The position numbers were made by a program, and so were the translations under genes. A stretch of 64,000 bases of DNA from Xanthocytophaga flava (GTDB lineage Bacteria > Bacteroidota > Bacteroidia > Cytophagales > 172606-1): the NCBI RefSeq assembly GCF_030068545.1, contig NZ_JASJOR010000039.1, positions 15,916-79,915 on the forward strand. The letters run 5' to 3'. The notes beneath the pieces were generated by a model. The model did not search any database. It worked only from the letters and a program-made list of their open reading frames with translations, and was not told the origin of the DNA. This document shows, piece by piece, positions 36,162 to 46,000 of the stretch (within the stretch, counting starts at the first letter, position 1; each line of letters begins with the position of its first letter).

Positions 36162-36695
36162 CTATCTGATCTCAATGCGTTCTGGAACAATTAATGCTGT
36201 AGGAAATTCGGCCTTCAAGGCTACATACACACGTTGTGCTTCTAGCCGATCAATAAAATCACCTACTTTTACCCGAAAATTGGGTTGCACATAGACAATA
36301 TGAGGGGTAATATCTGGAAATAATGTATAGGATCGATCTCTGGCCCGGTTTGCTTCATCACTACTGTTGCCTGAATAGATTTGCACCCGATATCCTTGAG
36401 CAAACCGAATATTCTTATTTGTATTGGCAATAGTATCCAGAATTACATCCAGCTTTTGTGTAATGTCTCCAACAGGCTTACCCTTTGTGACAGGCTTACC
36501 TGGTTCGGATACAGGAGTCGCAGTACTTTTTGTTTCGTTACTTACTGTATAAACAGGCCGATAGGCAGATACATCATCCTTAAAAGACCCTACATTACTA
36601 GTTGTTTTACTAGCAGCTTTTCCTGAAACACAACTTTCGAGAATACCCACAAAAACACAAATTATTCCTAGCACAAACACACGATATGATATCAT
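36162..36695 (-). CDS. SPOR-domain lipoprotein
   Basis: The 177-residue protein has a lipoprotein signal with the lipobox LESC (residues 19-22), a low-complexity linker to about residue 90, and a C-terminal SPOR-type domain starting at GYRVQIYSGNSSDEANRARD and ending with the YVALKAEFPTALIVPERIEI part. SPOR domains bind denuded septal peptidoglycan. It is likely an envelope or division-associated factor. It lies immediately downstream of secA on the same strand (141 bases, with a terminator between). Confidence 0.88.
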   Translation of the reverse strand: MISYRVFVLGIICVFVGILESCVSGKAASKTTSNVGSFKDDVSAYRPVYTVSNETKSTATPVSEPGKPVTKGKPVGDITQKLDVILDTIANTNKNIRFAQGYRVQIYSGNSSDEANRARDRSYTLFPDITPHIVYVQPNFRVKVGDFIDRLEAQRVYVALKAEFPTALIVPERIEIR

Positions 36696-36780
36696 AAAAA
36701 ATTGCTTAAAGACCTATTCTATATTACCAGAACTATCACTAAAGATTACAAAGAAAACACTATCTTTTCAAACGAAAAAA

Positions 36781-36815
36781 CCTGACAGAAGTTACTTATA
36801 ACTGTCAGGTTTTTA
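36781..36815 (-). terminator. Terminator after secA
   Basis: CCTGACAG and CTGTCAGG arms with an inner GTTA/TAAC pair, flanked by A-run and T-run. It lies 22 bases downstream of the secA stop codon. Confidence 0.85.
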
Positions 36816-36836
36816 TTTTACCTATAGAGATGATGA

Positions 36837-39800
36837 TTAGTCAATCAATACACACAGATTATTACGCAGATCATCTTCTACTTTCTTAAACTTTACATCC
36901 CGTTTGATACTTCCATCCTTGTATTTGACACTTACTACATCATTTCTGTTAGGAAGCTTCTGCACCCGAATAGGATTGATCTTTTCTACGGGTAACGGTT
37001 CTTCTACAACAGGTCCACCACTATATTCAGGATTTATCGGAGAATGAAACTCTTCTTTGCTTACCTGTAGCTTAGGCTGTTGCTTACGCACAGGCTGACG
37101 AGCCTCCTGTACTTCACTGCTATCTTCCACAGGAATTTCAGCTTTCATCAGGAATGATATCACATCCCCATTTACACGCGCTACAAATTTGCGGAATAAT
37201 TCAACTGCTTCAAACTTATAGATCAACAAAGGATCTTTTTGTTCAAACACTGCATTCTGAACGGATTGTTTCAAATCGTCCATATCGCGCAGGTGCTCTT
37301 TCCACTCCTGATCAATAAGAGCCAGAGTAGTAATCTTTTCCATAGCACGAATCAGTTCACGACCATCGCTCTCCACCACTTTTTTGAGATCAGCAGATAC
37401 TGCAATCTGGCGGACCCCATCGGTAAATGGCACTACCACATCCTGGATATGTTGACCCCGGGTTTGATATACATCCCGTAACACAGGCATTGCTTTCTCA
37501 GCAATACGCGCTTCTTTGCTGAAATAATGCTTTTCAGCCTCAATATATAATTTGTTTGCCAGTAATTCTGCTTTCAAACGGCGGAATTCGTCGTCTGCAA
37601 TAGTAGTTTCAAAGCCTAAGGTACGCAATACTTCCAGGCGGAAGTTGTCTGTATTACCTGCCGTATTTTCTACAATATTCTCACAAATAAAGTGTAAGCT
37701 ATCCAGAATATCCAATTGCACCCGGTCACCAAATAAGGCATTGCGACGACGACGGTAAATAGCTTCCCGCTGATAGTTCATCACATCATCATATTCCAGT
37801 AAACGCTTACGAATACCAAAGTTATTTTCCTCTACTTTGCGTTGTGCTCTTTCAATGGATTTAGTAATCATAGAGTGCTGAATCACTTCTCCTTCTTCCA
37901 GTCCCATACGATCCATCAGTTTAGCAATCCGGTCAGAACCAAACAAACGCATTAGGTTATCTTCTAATGACACAAAGAATTGTGATGTACCTGGATCACC
38001 CTGACGACCAGCCCGACCACGTAACTGACGATCTACCCGACGAGCTTCATGACGTTCTGTACCTACAATCGCTAGTCCACCCGCAGCTTTGGACTCAGGA
38101 GTCAGTTTTATATCGGTACCACGACCAGCCATGTTAGTTGCAATGGTAACAGTACCTGGCTTACCTGCTTCAGCTACAATTTCTGCTTCGCGTTGGTGTT
38201 GCTTAGCATTTAATACCTGATGTTTGATCTTTCGGAAAGTAAGCAGACGACTCAGAATCTCAGAATTCTCAACAGAAGTAGTACCTACAAGCACAGGACG
38301 CCCTTTTTCAACGAGCCCAACAATTTCATCTACAACTGCATTATATTTCTCACGAACACTGCGATATACTTTATCTTCACGATCTTCACGGGTGATAGCA
38401 CGGTTAGTTGGAATAACAACTACATCTAGTTTATAGATTTGCCAGAATTCACCTGCTTCTGTTTCCGCAGTACCTGTCATACCAGCCAATTTATGGTACA
38501 TCCGGAAGTAGTTCTGTAAAGTTACAGTTGCGTATGTCTGGGTTGCTTCTTCAATCTTCACATTTTCTTTTGCTTCAATCGCCTGATGCAATCCATCAGA
38601 ATAACGACGACCTTCCATGATACGACCAGTCTGCTCGTCTACGATTTTCACTTTACCTTCCTGGATAATGTACTCTACCTCATTTTCGAAAAGAGTATAT
38701 GCTTTCAGCAATTGGCTAATAACGTGAATACGTTCAGATTTGGCAGAATAATCAGAAATCAATGCCTCTTTCTGCTGTAATTTCTCACTATCAGTTAAGC
38801 TGGCATTTTTCTCAATCTTACCTAACTCAATAGATAAATCGGGTAGTATAAAAAAGTGAGGATCTTCTCCTGAGCGGGTAATATAATCAATCCCTTTCTC
38901 AGTAAGCTCTACCTGATTGTTTTTCTCATCAATAGTAAATAACAACGGTTCGTCTGCTTCAGGCATCAAACGCTGGTTATCCTGCAAATAGTAGTTTTCT
39001 GTCTTTTGTAATACAGCTTTTGTTCCTTGTTCACCCAAATAGCGAATTAATGGCTTATTCTTAGGCAAACCACGGAATGCCCGGAACAACGATACTCCAC
39101 CTTCTTTATCATCTCCGGCAGCAATCTTTTTCTTTGCATCATTCAGGAAATCAAGAGTGATTTTTTTCTGAGCTTCTACCAGAGAATGTACACGAGGTTT
39201 CAGATCATAAAAAATCTGTTCATCACTACGACTTACAGGACCTGCAATAATCAATGGAGTACGGGCATCATCAATCAAAACGGAGTCAACCTCATCGACC
39301 ATTGCATAGTGATGTTTCCGTTGTACCAGTTCTCCTACTTCACGTGCCATGTTGTCACGCAGATAGTCAAAACCAAATTCGTTATTGGTACCATACGTAA
39401 TATCTGCAGCATATGCATTGCGACGAGCCTCTGTATTTGGCTGATGCTTATCTATACAATCAATAGTTAAGCCATGAAACTCAAACAAAGGAGCCATCCA
39501 CTCCGAGTCACGCTTAGCCAGATAATCGTTAACCGTTACAATATGTACACCTTTTCCAGCTAAGGCATTGAGGAATGCAGGAAATGTAGCAACTAGCGTT
39601 TTACCTTCACCGGTAGCCATCTCTGAGATTTTTCCCTGATGCAATACCACACCACCTATAATCTGTACATCATAATGTACCATATTCCACACAATCTCAC
39701 TTCCTGCTGCCAGCCAACGGTTCTTCCATACAGCTTTATCTCCATTTTCAATACTTACATGAGCCTTTTTTGCCGCAATCTCGCGATCATAAGGTAGTGC

Positions 39801-40205
39801 CGTAACAACCAGTTCCTCATTATTTGTAAAACGACGGGCAGTCTCTTTAATTACAGCAAATGCACGTGGTAAAATTTCCAGCAAAACAACTTCCAGCTGC
39901 TTATTAACCTCTTTAGCTAACTCATCTATCTTACTAAAAATAGCTTCTTTTTCATCCAGTCCCATGGTAAAATCCTCAGCCACTCTCTGACGCAAAGATT
40001 GAATCTCATCTTCGGTAGACTTCAGTCTTTCACGGATTATATTCTTAAGCTCAAAAGTCTGCTCGCGAAGTTGATCATTCGTAAGGGAGCTAAGCTTCTC
40101 AAACTCTGCATTCACTTTTCCTATGTAAGGGGTTAGCTCCTTTACATCCCGCTCCGACTTGGTACCAAAAAATTTGGTAACGGATTTAGTTAGAAAATTC
40201 AACAT
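36837..40205 (-). CDS. secA: Preprotein translocase ATPase SecA
   Basis: The 1122-residue motor drives proteins through SecYEG. NBD1 has the Walker A SEMATGEGKTL at about 194-204 and the Walker B AMVDEVDSVLIDDART. A Bacteroidota-type insertion (about 330-420) lies within NBD1, before the PPXD. NBD2 carries TNMAGRGTDIKL and RQLRGRAGRQGDPG. The C-terminal tail (ending DGSIKRDVKFKKVEDDL... then CVLID) lacks the usual CxCx8CH zinc-binding motif found in enteric SecA. Flavobacterial SecA proteins have similar zinc-free tails, so this is probably lineage-typical. Confidence 0.97.
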   Translation of the reverse strand: MLNFLTKSVTKFFGTKSERDVKELTPYIGKVNAEFEKLSSLTNDQLREQTFELKNIIRERLKSTEDEIQSLRQRVAEDFTMGLDEKEAIFSKIDELAKEVNKQLEVVLLEILPRAFAVIKETARRFTNNEELVVTALPYDREIAAKKAHVSIENGDKAVWKNRWLAAGSEIVWNMVHYDVQIIGGVVLHQGKISEMATGEGKTLVATFPAFLNALAGKGVHIVTVNDYLAKRDSEWMAPLFEFHGLTIDCIDKHQPNTEARRNAYAADITYGTNNEFGFDYLRDNMAREVGELVQRKHHYAMVDEVDSVLIDDARTPLIIAGPVSRSDEQIFYDLKPRVHSLVEAQKKITLDFLNDAKKKIAAGDDKEGGVSLFRAFRGLPKNKPLIRYLGEQGTKAVLQKTENYYLQDNQRLMPEADEPLLFTIDEKNNQVELTEKGIDYITRSGEDPHFFILPDLSIELGKIEKNASLTDSEKLQQKEALISDYSAKSERIHVISQLLKAYTLFENEVEYIIQEGKVKIVDEQTGRIMEGRRYSDGLHQAIEAKENVKIEEATQTYATVTLQNYFRMYHKLAGMTGTAETEAGEFWQIYKLDVVVIPTNRAITREDREDKVYRSVREKYNAVVDEIVGLVEKGRPVLVGTTSVENSEILSRLLTFRKIKHQVLNAKQHQREAEIVAEAGKPGTVTIATNMAGRGTDIKLTPESKAAGGLAIVGTERHEARRVDRQLRGRAGRQGDPGTSQFFVSLEDNLMRLFGSDRIAKLMDRMGLEEGEVIQHSMITKSIERAQRKVEENNFGIRKRLLEYDDVMNYQREAIYRRRRNALFGDRVQLDILDSLHFICENIVENTAGNTDNFRLEVLRTLGFETTIADDEFRRLKAELLANKLYIEAEKHYFSKEARIAEKAMPVLRDVYQTRGQHIQDVVVPFTDGVRQIAVSADLKKVVESDGRELIRAMEKITTLALIDQEWKEHLRDMDDLKQSVQNAVFEQKDPLLIYKFEAVELFRKFVARVNGDVISFLMKAEIPVEDSSEVQEARQPVRKQQPKLQVSKEEFHSPINPEYSGGPVVEEPLPVEKINPIRVQKLPNRNDVVSVKYKDGSIKRDVKFKKVEDDLRNNLCVLID

Positions 40206-40714
40206 ATTTTATGATGTGATATGTAATTGATTCTGATTTACTGACAATAGCTGTGCCAACAACCAAATATCTGACAGGTCGACAGATATCTTTTCAATAG
40301 ACACTACTGCTTATCGTCATGAATACAACAAAGGTAAAGCTTTTTTCGAAAGATTGAGAGGAAGAATCTATTGTGATTAAAATAGTAAGAATAGAATCTT
40401 CCATGAAAATTCATAATGAAACAGCATAAATCAAAGGAACTAGACCAATACAGATAACTGCAATGTTGCCAAAAGTGACAGTTTACTACACTCTCTCGTT
40501 CCAGTCATAGTGTTTTTCCAACCATTCGTGAAATATACCTGGCAATCTGTTTCATAGTTTTATCAAAAAATCTAACTTTATCTCAAAATCTCTCATAATT
40601 GAGAGCCAATCCCAAGCACTCTTGCCATGTATACATTAAGATATCACACCTCATTATCAGAAAGATAAATACAAACAAATTAATTAGTTAAGATAACATA
40701 AAACCTCTTTTCAT
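40206..40714. other. Divergent intergenic region, secA and oxidoreductase promoters
   Basis: This 509-base stretch lies between the divergent secA and [2Fe-2S] subunit genes. It contains the secA -7 element at 40329-40336. No RNA gene, repeat or convincing small gene was seen; the half near the oxidoreductase gene holds no exact promoter consensus. Confidence 0.6.
40329..40336 (-). promoter_or_regulatory. -7 element (TACCTTTG) of secA
   Basis: On the minus strand TACCTTTG matches TAnnTTTG exactly and lies 123 bases before the secA ATG. No clear -33 element is visible. Confidence 0.5.
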
Positions 40715-41224
40715 ATGGCATCATTCACACTTTCTATCAACAACCAATCGCATACGGTTGATGTAGATCCTCAAATGCCTTTATTATGGGTAATCAGAGA
40801 TTTTGTTGGGCTCACCGGAACAAAATTCGGATGTGGTATGGCACTATGTGGTGCCTGCACAGTCCATTTGGATGGAAATCCTATTCGGTCATGCTCTACT
40901 CCTATATCTGTAGTTCAATCCGGTCAAAAGATTACAACCATTGAGGGTATCTCTACCAACACAGATCATCCTGTGCAACTAGCCTGGATAGAAGAGCAGG
41001 TTCCTCAATGTGGTTATTGCCAATCCGGGCAAATTATGTCAGCAGTAGCATTACTTAAAAGTAATCCCAATCCCACAGACGATGATATTGATGCCGCTAT
41101 GAGCGGTAATATCTGTCGGTGTGGAACATATCCACGTATACGCAAAGCAATAAAACGAGCAGCTAAACAAGCTCAGGATAAGTCAGGCCAAACAACGCCT
41201 GTTCAAAAAACGTCTTATAAATAA
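40715..41224 (+). CDS. [2Fe-2S] subunit of a molybdenum hydroxylase (IorA-like)
   Basis: A 169-residue small subunit of a xanthine-dehydrogenase-family enzyme. The plant-type cluster is ligated by CGMALCGAC (about residues 43-51) and a further Cys at about 61; the second cluster by CGYC at about 101 and CRCG at about 137. It transfers electrons from the molybdenum subunit. The next gene encodes that subunit, 10 bases or about 31 bases further depending on its start. There is no FAD subunit in the operon, as in isoquinoline 1-oxidoreductase. Confidence 0.93.
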   Translation: MASFTLSINNQSHTVDVDPQMPLLWVIRDFVGLTGTKFGCGMALCGACTVHLDGNPIRSCSTPISVVQSGQKITTIEGISTNTDHPVQLAWIEEQVPQCGYCQSGQIMSAVALLKSNPNPTDDDIDAAMSGNICRCGTYPRIRKAIKRAAKQAQDKSGQTTPVQKTSYK

Positions 41225-41255
41225 GATGTAGTATTTGCTTTCTACCTTAAATTTT

Positions 41256-43418
41256 ATGCCTATGGATACTCTCACTGTTGATACATCCCGCCGCCATTTT
41301 TTGAAACTTACAGGCTTGCTAGCCATTGGTTTTTCTCTTCCGGGACAAGCCAGTTCAGTATTGAATAAAGTTGAACATATGGCAGCAGAGCTTGAACTGA
41401 CTCCGTTTATTCTGCTAACCAAAGAAGGCAAAATCACCCTATTTAATACCAGTCCGGATATGGGACAAGGAACATGGCAGTCTGTTCCTTCATTATTAGC
41501 AGAAGAACTGGAAGTAAGTCTTACAGATGTTGAAATACGACAGACAGCAGGTTTGGCTAAACACAGAATGCAGTTTTCTGGTGGCTCCAGTTCAATTAGA
41601 GCACAGTGGGAACCTCTGCGTAAAGCAGGGGCTGCGGCTCGAGAGATGCTGACTCAGGCAGCAGCCAATATATGGAAAGTACCAGTGAGTGAATGTTATG
41701 CCAAAGAAGGAAAAATTTACCATAAACCTTCCAATAAAAGCCTGAGTTATGGAGAATTAGTTGAACAAGCGTCCAAACTGGAAGTACCAAAAGAACCGAA
41801 ACTCAAAGATCCGAAAGACTTTAAAATATTAGGCAAAGTGTTGCCAAGGCCTGATGTTTCCTCAAAGACAAATGGAACTGCCCTGTTTGGCTTAGATGCG
41901 AAAGTGCCAGGTATGTTATATGCGAGTATTCAACGATGTCCGGTTATACATGGCAAAGTAGTGTCCGTTGATGATGCAGAAACTAAAAAGATTCCGGGTG
42001 TCAAAAAAATACTGCGAGCTGAACGAAAAATGCCACATAAAACAGTTGAAACAGTAGCTGTACTAGCAGACAATTACTGGGCAGCCCTGCAAGGTAGAAA
42101 AGCACTTAAAATTCAGTGGGATAATACAGGGTACGACAAAATCTCCACAGATGACTACTACACTAAATTACGTCAGGCAGCGAAAGAACCAGGTAATGAA
42201 CTGAAAGGAAAAAAGGGTGATGTAGATAAGGCATCGGCTACAGCTGCTAAAAAGCTGGAAGCACAATATGAAACCCCCTTTGCTGCCCATGCCATGATAG
42301 AACCTGAGAATGCAATAGCATGGGTTCAGGGTGATAAAGTAGAAATATGGGCACCCAATCAATCACCTGACTGGCTGATTGGCCAAGCCTCTGAATATCT
42401 TAAAATTCCTAAAGACAATGTAAAGGTAAATACATACTTCATGGGAGGATCATTTGGAAGGAAAGCCTACTTTGATTTTATCATGGAAGCCATTAATCTT
42501 TCCAAACAAGCCAATGCTCCTGTAAAAGTGATCTGGACTCGGGAAGATGATATCACACAAGGCCCTTATCGTCCAGGTATGTTAGATGCATTACGTGGTG
42601 GATTAGATGCCAATGGTAAAGTTATCGCATTTGAACACAAAGTAATTGGAGAATCCATACAAGGCCAAACCAATAAAAAAGATTTTTCACAAACTGCCGA
42701 TGACTGGATGCATGAAGTAATCAGTGAAGAAGACAGTCCCTATGCAATCCCTAATCGTAGAGAAGCCACTAAAGTTATTTCAACAGATATTCCAATTGTC
42801 TGGTGGAGATCAGTATACAGCTCAACCAATGCATTTGGACATGAATGTTTTGTTGATGAACTCGCCCATGCAGCCAAAAAAGATCCTCTTGTATTCCGGC
42901 AGGAAATGCTTCATGAAGCTCCACGCTTTGTCAATGTATTGAAGTATCTTGCTGAGAAAGCACAATATAAACTCAAGCCAACTTCCAATCAGGCAATGGG
43001 TATTGCTATAGCACGTTCATTTGGCTCTATTGCGGCCTATGCCATCACAGTATCAAAAGCAGGAAAAAGTATCAAAATAAATAAGATAGTAGGAGTCATC
43101 GACCTGGGTATGACTGTAAATCCGGATAATGTCAAAGCACAAACAGAAGGAAATGTTGTGATGGGACTGTCTGCTGCTTTAAAACCGGGAATTACATTTA
43201 AAAACGGACAATGTGAGCAAACCAACTATCACCAATATTCTGTACTTCGTATGAATGAAGTCCCTCCTATTGAGATTCATGTTATGCCAAGTACAGAAAA
43301 ACCGAGCGGTGCTGGAGAGCCAGGTCTGCCTCCTGTAGCTCCTGCTCTATGTAATGCCATTTTTAATCTTACAGGAAAGCGGATCCGTAAACTACCTTTT
43401 GATATTGATATGATATAA
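41256..43418 (+). CDS. Molybdopterin-binding subunit, isoquinoline 1-oxidoreductase-like
   Basis: From ATG 41256 (MPMDTLTVDTSRRHFLKL) the protein has 720 residues; an upstream TTG at 41235 is less likely. A twin-arginine motif (RRHFLKL) precedes a hydrophobic stretch, so it is exported by Tat with the small subunit as a hitch-hiker. Two aldehyde-oxidase-type domains follow, with TNGTALFGLDAKVPGM, MGGSFGRKAYFD, VWWRSV and the C-terminal GAGEPGLPPVAPALCNA. This group oxidises aldehydes or N-heterocycles in the periplasm; substrate not predictable. Confidence 0.93.
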   Translation: MPMDTLTVDTSRRHFLKLTGLLAIGFSLPGQASSVLNKVEHMAAELELTPFILLTKEGKITLFNTSPDMGQGTWQSVPSLLAEELEVSLTDVEIRQTAGLAKHRMQFSGGSSSIRAQWEPLRKAGAAAREMLTQAAANIWKVPVSECYAKEGKIYHKPSNKSLSYGELVEQASKLEVPKEPKLKDPKDFKILGKVLPRPDVSSKTNGTALFGLDAKVPGMLYASIQRCPVIHGKVVSVDDAETKKIPGVKKILRAERKMPHKTVETVAVLADNYWAALQGRKALKIQWDNTGYDKISTDDYYTKLRQAAKEPGNELKGKKGDVDKASATAAKKLEAQYETPFAAHAMIEPENAIAWVQGDKVEIWAPNQSPDWLIGQASEYLKIPKDNVKVNTYFMGGSFGRKAYFDFIMEAINLSKQANAPVKVIWTREDDITQGPYRPGMLDALRGGLDANGKVIAFEHKVIGESIQGQTNKKDFSQTADDWMHEVISEEDSPYAIPNRREATKVISTDIPIVWWRSVYSSTNAFGHECFVDELAHAAKKDPLVFRQEMLHEAPRFVNVLKYLAEKAQYKLKPTSNQAMGIAIARSFGSIAAYAITVSKAGKSIKINKIVGVIDLGMTVNPDNVKAQTEGNVVMGLSAALKPGITFKNGQCEQTNYHQYSVLRMNEVPPIEIHVMPSTEKPSGAGEPGLPPVAPALCNAIFNLTGKRIRKLPFDIDMI

Positions 43419-43422
43419 AACG

Positions 43423-43465
43423 CTATGCGCTTTGTGGGTTAAAAAACCATCCATAAAGCGCATAG
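43423..43465 (+). terminator. Terminator after the molybdenum hydroxylase operon
   Basis: CTATGCGCTTTGTGG and CCATAAAGCGCATAG arms (one mismatch) enclosing a 13-base loop, then TTTATTTTAT. It starts 4 bases after the stop codon. Confidence 0.8.
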
Positions 43466-43835
43466 TTTATTTTATGAATCTCCCCTATGCTAATTGAGAT
43501 CTCAATATCTATTCAGTTACATTAACTATTTAGAACTTTATACGATACCATCTACTATTCAGAAAAGTAAAGTTCAGACTATACAACAAAAGAAAGCTTA
43601 CTGAAAGATACTTTTTTTTAACTACTCCCAAGTTTCATCTCTACTTCAGGCCTATCAGTATCTAAGGGGTATTCTTAGTGATATCTATTCCAATGGAATA
43701 TCAGATCAAAACTCGAAACTTTTAATCCTATCAGCTTGCCCAATTAAATAAAGGCTCACTATTTGTTAATAAGTTTCAGATTGTACAGATGACCGTCATC
43801 TAGTATTAAAACTGCATAAAAACAAGGAGATATTA
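43466..43835. other. Intergenic spacer before the TetR operator
   Basis: About 370 bases between the hydroxylase terminator and the palindromic operator. I see no coding signal, RNA gene or repeat; the sequence is AT-rich with short homopolymer runs. Confidence 0.55.
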
Positions 43836-43881
43836 TATTAATCAAATAATTTAATCAATTGATTAAATTATTTGATTAATA
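43836..43881. promoter_or_regulatory. 46-bp perfect palindrome, TetR operator candidate
   Basis: A perfect inverted repeat centred on CAATTG at 43856-43861, made of nested copies of TTAATCA/TGATTAA. It overlaps the promoter of the TetR gene (-33 TTG at 43859-43861 and start of the -7 element at 43880), so bound repressor would block transcription. A related dyad lies before the efflux operon it probably controls, and a further part-copy (TCAATTGATTAAA) lies at about 43920-43932. Confidence 0.75.
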
Positions 43882-43887
43882 CTTTTG
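43859..43887 (+). promoter_or_regulatory. Promoter of the tetR gene
   Basis: TTG at 43859-43861, an 18-base spacer, and TACTTTTG at 43880-43887 fit the Bacteroidota consensus TTG-N19-TAnnTTTG. The -33 element sits in the centre of the 46-bp palindrome. Confidence 0.65.
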
Positions 43888-43936
43888 CTTAAACCAAAAA
43901 ACACTTTTACATTTGTTTCATCAATTGATTAAAACT

Positions 43937-44542
43937 ATGAAAGAGACAGCCACAGCGGAAGAACGGATTAAGGACGCAGCACAAAAAGTATTCCTGGAAA
44001 AAGGATTTGATGGCACAACAACGCGAGATATAGCCAAAGAAGCAGGGGTAAATAGTGCGTTGATGAATTATTACTTTCGGAGTAAAGAAAAGTTATTTTG
44101 CTCTGTATTCTCTGATATGTGCCAGTTATTTTTCCAGGGAATGCAAGATATACTTACCAAACCTCTGGAACTAAAAGAAAAAATAGCAGAGATTATTGAT
44201 CATGACTTTAACATGTTCAAAAACAATCCGGATCTATCACTATTTATTTTGAATGAAATCCATAGAAACCCGGAAAGAGTAATGGAAGCAATTCCAATCG
44301 CCAAACATATCGTTCATGGCATATTTGAAGAACAATTAAGAGATGCGATAGCACGTAAGGAAGTACGTAATGTAGATGTCAAAAGCATATTTCTTATGAT
44401 TATTGCCAATACACAGTTTATTTTTCAATGTAAGGCAATGCATATGCACATGTGGCAGGTAAGCGAAGAAGAATATTATGCGTTTGCCGACAAACACAAG
44501 AAGCTCATTTGCGACATGATTATATCTTATTTATTTATCTAG
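43937..44542 (+). CDS. TetR-family transcriptional repressor of the second RND operon
   Basis: From ATG 43937 (MKETATAEERIKDAAQ) the protein has 201 residues. The N-terminal HTH is typical: IKDAAQKVFLEKGFDGTTTRDIAKEAGV followed by NSALMNYYFRSKEKLF (shown in parts). The C-terminal ligand-binding domain is poorly conserved, as is usual. An in-frame TTG at 43913 would overlap the operator part-copy and is less likely. It lies directly upstream of the efflux operon on the same strand, separated by a terminator and an operator dyad, so it likely represses itself and the pump and is released by a pump substrate. Confidence 0.92.
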   Translation: MKETATAEERIKDAAQKVFLEKGFDGTTTRDIAKEAGVNSALMNYYFRSKEKLFCSVFSDMCQLFFQGMQDILTKPLELKEKIAEIIDHDFNMFKNNPDLSLFILNEIHRNPERVMEAIPIAKHIVHGIFEEQLRDAIARKEVRNVDVKSIFLMIIANTQFIFQCKAMHMHMWQVSEEEYYAFADKHKKLICDMIISYLFI

Positions 44543-44556
44543 ACCTATTTTGCAGT

Positions 44557-44583
44557 GAGTCATATAAGATGACTCATTTTTTT
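44557..44583 (+). terminator. Terminator after the tetR gene
   Basis: GAGTCAT, loop ATAAG, ATGACTC, then a T-run. It uncouples the tetR transcript from the efflux operon. Confidence 0.8.
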
Positions 44584-44609
44584 ACCTTCGTTTTAATCAA
44601 ATGATTAAA
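44583..44609 (+). promoter_or_regulatory. Promoter-like element and operator dyad of the second RND operon
   Basis: TACCTTCG at 44583-44590 is one base from TAnnTTTG. Directly after it TTTAATCA (44592-44599), two bases, and TGATTAAA (44602-44609) form a dyad with the same TTAATCA half-sites as the palindrome before tetR; a degenerate third half-site TTAAATC follows to about 44624. A repressor bound here would cover the start of transcription. Confidence 0.6.
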
Positions 44610-44651
44610 TCAGTTCATTAAATCAAAGTATTAAACAAAATCAATCTAACC

Positions 44652-45971
44652 ATGCAATTTTCACGTTGGTTTTTATTTTTTATTCTGGGTTTATCGGGAG
44701 GACTCGCCTATTCCCAAGAGCTTACGCTAAATCAATTAATTGATAAAGCACTACAAAGCAATCAAACTATACAAATTTCTCAGATAAGTGAACAACAGAC
44801 TGCAGCACAGATCAAATCTGTAAAAGCAGGTGCACGACCTCAGGTAAATGTAAGTGGCGATTACAAACGCTACATAAAAATTCCGGGACAGGTAGTCCCT
44901 GCTTCAGCATTCGGAGGTCCAGATGGAACATACACAACATTAGCATTTGGATTGCCCTATAATCTATCAACTTCCTTGCAAGTAAGTCAGGCAATCTTCA
45001 ATCCATCTATTGGTATAGGACTTAAAGCAGCTAACTTAAGTCTGGATCTTTCCAAACTCCAAACTACTAAAACTAAAGAAGATGTTGCTTACAATGTATC
45101 AGTAACCTATTACAATTTGCAAAGTGTTACGCAGCAAATTGTTTTTTTACGCAGCAACTTGGCTTCTACAGAAAAACTTATCAAGGTAACTGACTTGCTA
45201 TACAAGAACCAACTCTCACAAGGTATTGATGTAGATCGTCTGCGTATTACTCATACACAAACCAAAACTCAGTTACAATCACTGCAGGCCTCAGAAGAGC
45301 AACTTATCAACATGCTCAAATTCCTGACAGGTACACCACAAACTGACTCATTAAAAGTTCAGGTAGCTATTGACGAACAAGCTATTCAGCAAGCTTTGCT
45401 ACAACAGGAAACTGTAAATCGTACAGACCTTCTTTTACTGGATCGCCAGAAAGCATTAAATGAACTTAATCAACGTAATACCAAAGCGGGCTTTATTCCT
45501 ACTTTATCAGCCTATGGAGTAGCTAATTCTACTTTTTACGGACAAGGGGGCGAAGATGGAGTATTCAAACATGTACCAGGCTATTGGGTAGGCCTCCAAC
45601 TGAACTGGAATATATATGATGGATCTGCCAGACGAGCAAAAATCAGCAGTCAGCGTGCAGAGAATAATACACTAAATCTGCAAATGCAACAAGCGCGTGA
45701 ATCTATTTCGATGGAAATGAGAAATGCCCAGAATAAGTTTCTGGTAGAGCAGCAGAATCTTGCATCCAGTCGCGAACAAGTAACACTGGCAGACAAAGTA
45801 TATACTCAGTCTCAACTTCAGTTTAAAGAAGGTACCAGTTCTCTCACAGATGTCATCCAGGCAGAAAATTCTCTTCGGGAAGCTCAAAACAACTACTTGA
45901 ATGCACTAGTCAACCTACGATCAGCAGAGCTAGACTGGAAAAAAGCATCCGGAAATCTTATTGCTAAATAA
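44652..45971 (+). CDS. TolC-family outer membrane efflux channel
   Basis: A 439-residue outer-membrane factor with a signal peptide (residues 1-21, ending AYSQ) and the repeated OEP domain, beginning LTLNQLIDKALQSNQTIQIS and ending with LTDVIQAENSLREAQNNYLN. It is the first gene of the three-gene operon, 29 bases before the adaptor. It forms the exit duct of the second pump. Confidence 0.94.
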   Translation: MQFSRWFLFFILGLSGGLAYSQELTLNQLIDKALQSNQTIQISQISEQQTAAQIKSVKAGARPQVNVSGDYKRYIKIPGQVVPASAFGGPDGTYTTLAFGLPYNLSTSLQVSQAIFNPSIGIGLKAANLSLDLSKLQTTKTKEDVAYNVSVTYYNLQSVTQQIVFLRSNLASTEKLIKVTDLLYKNQLSQGIDVDRLRITHTQTKTQLQSLQASEEQLINMLKFLTGTPQTDSLKVQVAIDEQAIQQALLQQETVNRTDLLLLDRQKALNELNQRNTKAGFIPTLSAYGVANSTFYGQGGEDGVFKHVPGYWVGLQLNWNIYDGSARRAKISSQRAENNTLNLQMQQARESISMEMRNAQNKFLVEQQNLASSREQVTLADKVYTQSQLQFKEGTSSLTDVIQAENSLREAQNNYLNALVNLRSAELDWKKASGNLIAK

Positions 45972-46000
45972 TTCTACTCAAACATACAAAACAACAATAT

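Noticed and set aside
37239..39470. Several plus-strand open frames opposite secA
   Set aside because: They lie entirely in a conserved essential gene and show no family pattern.
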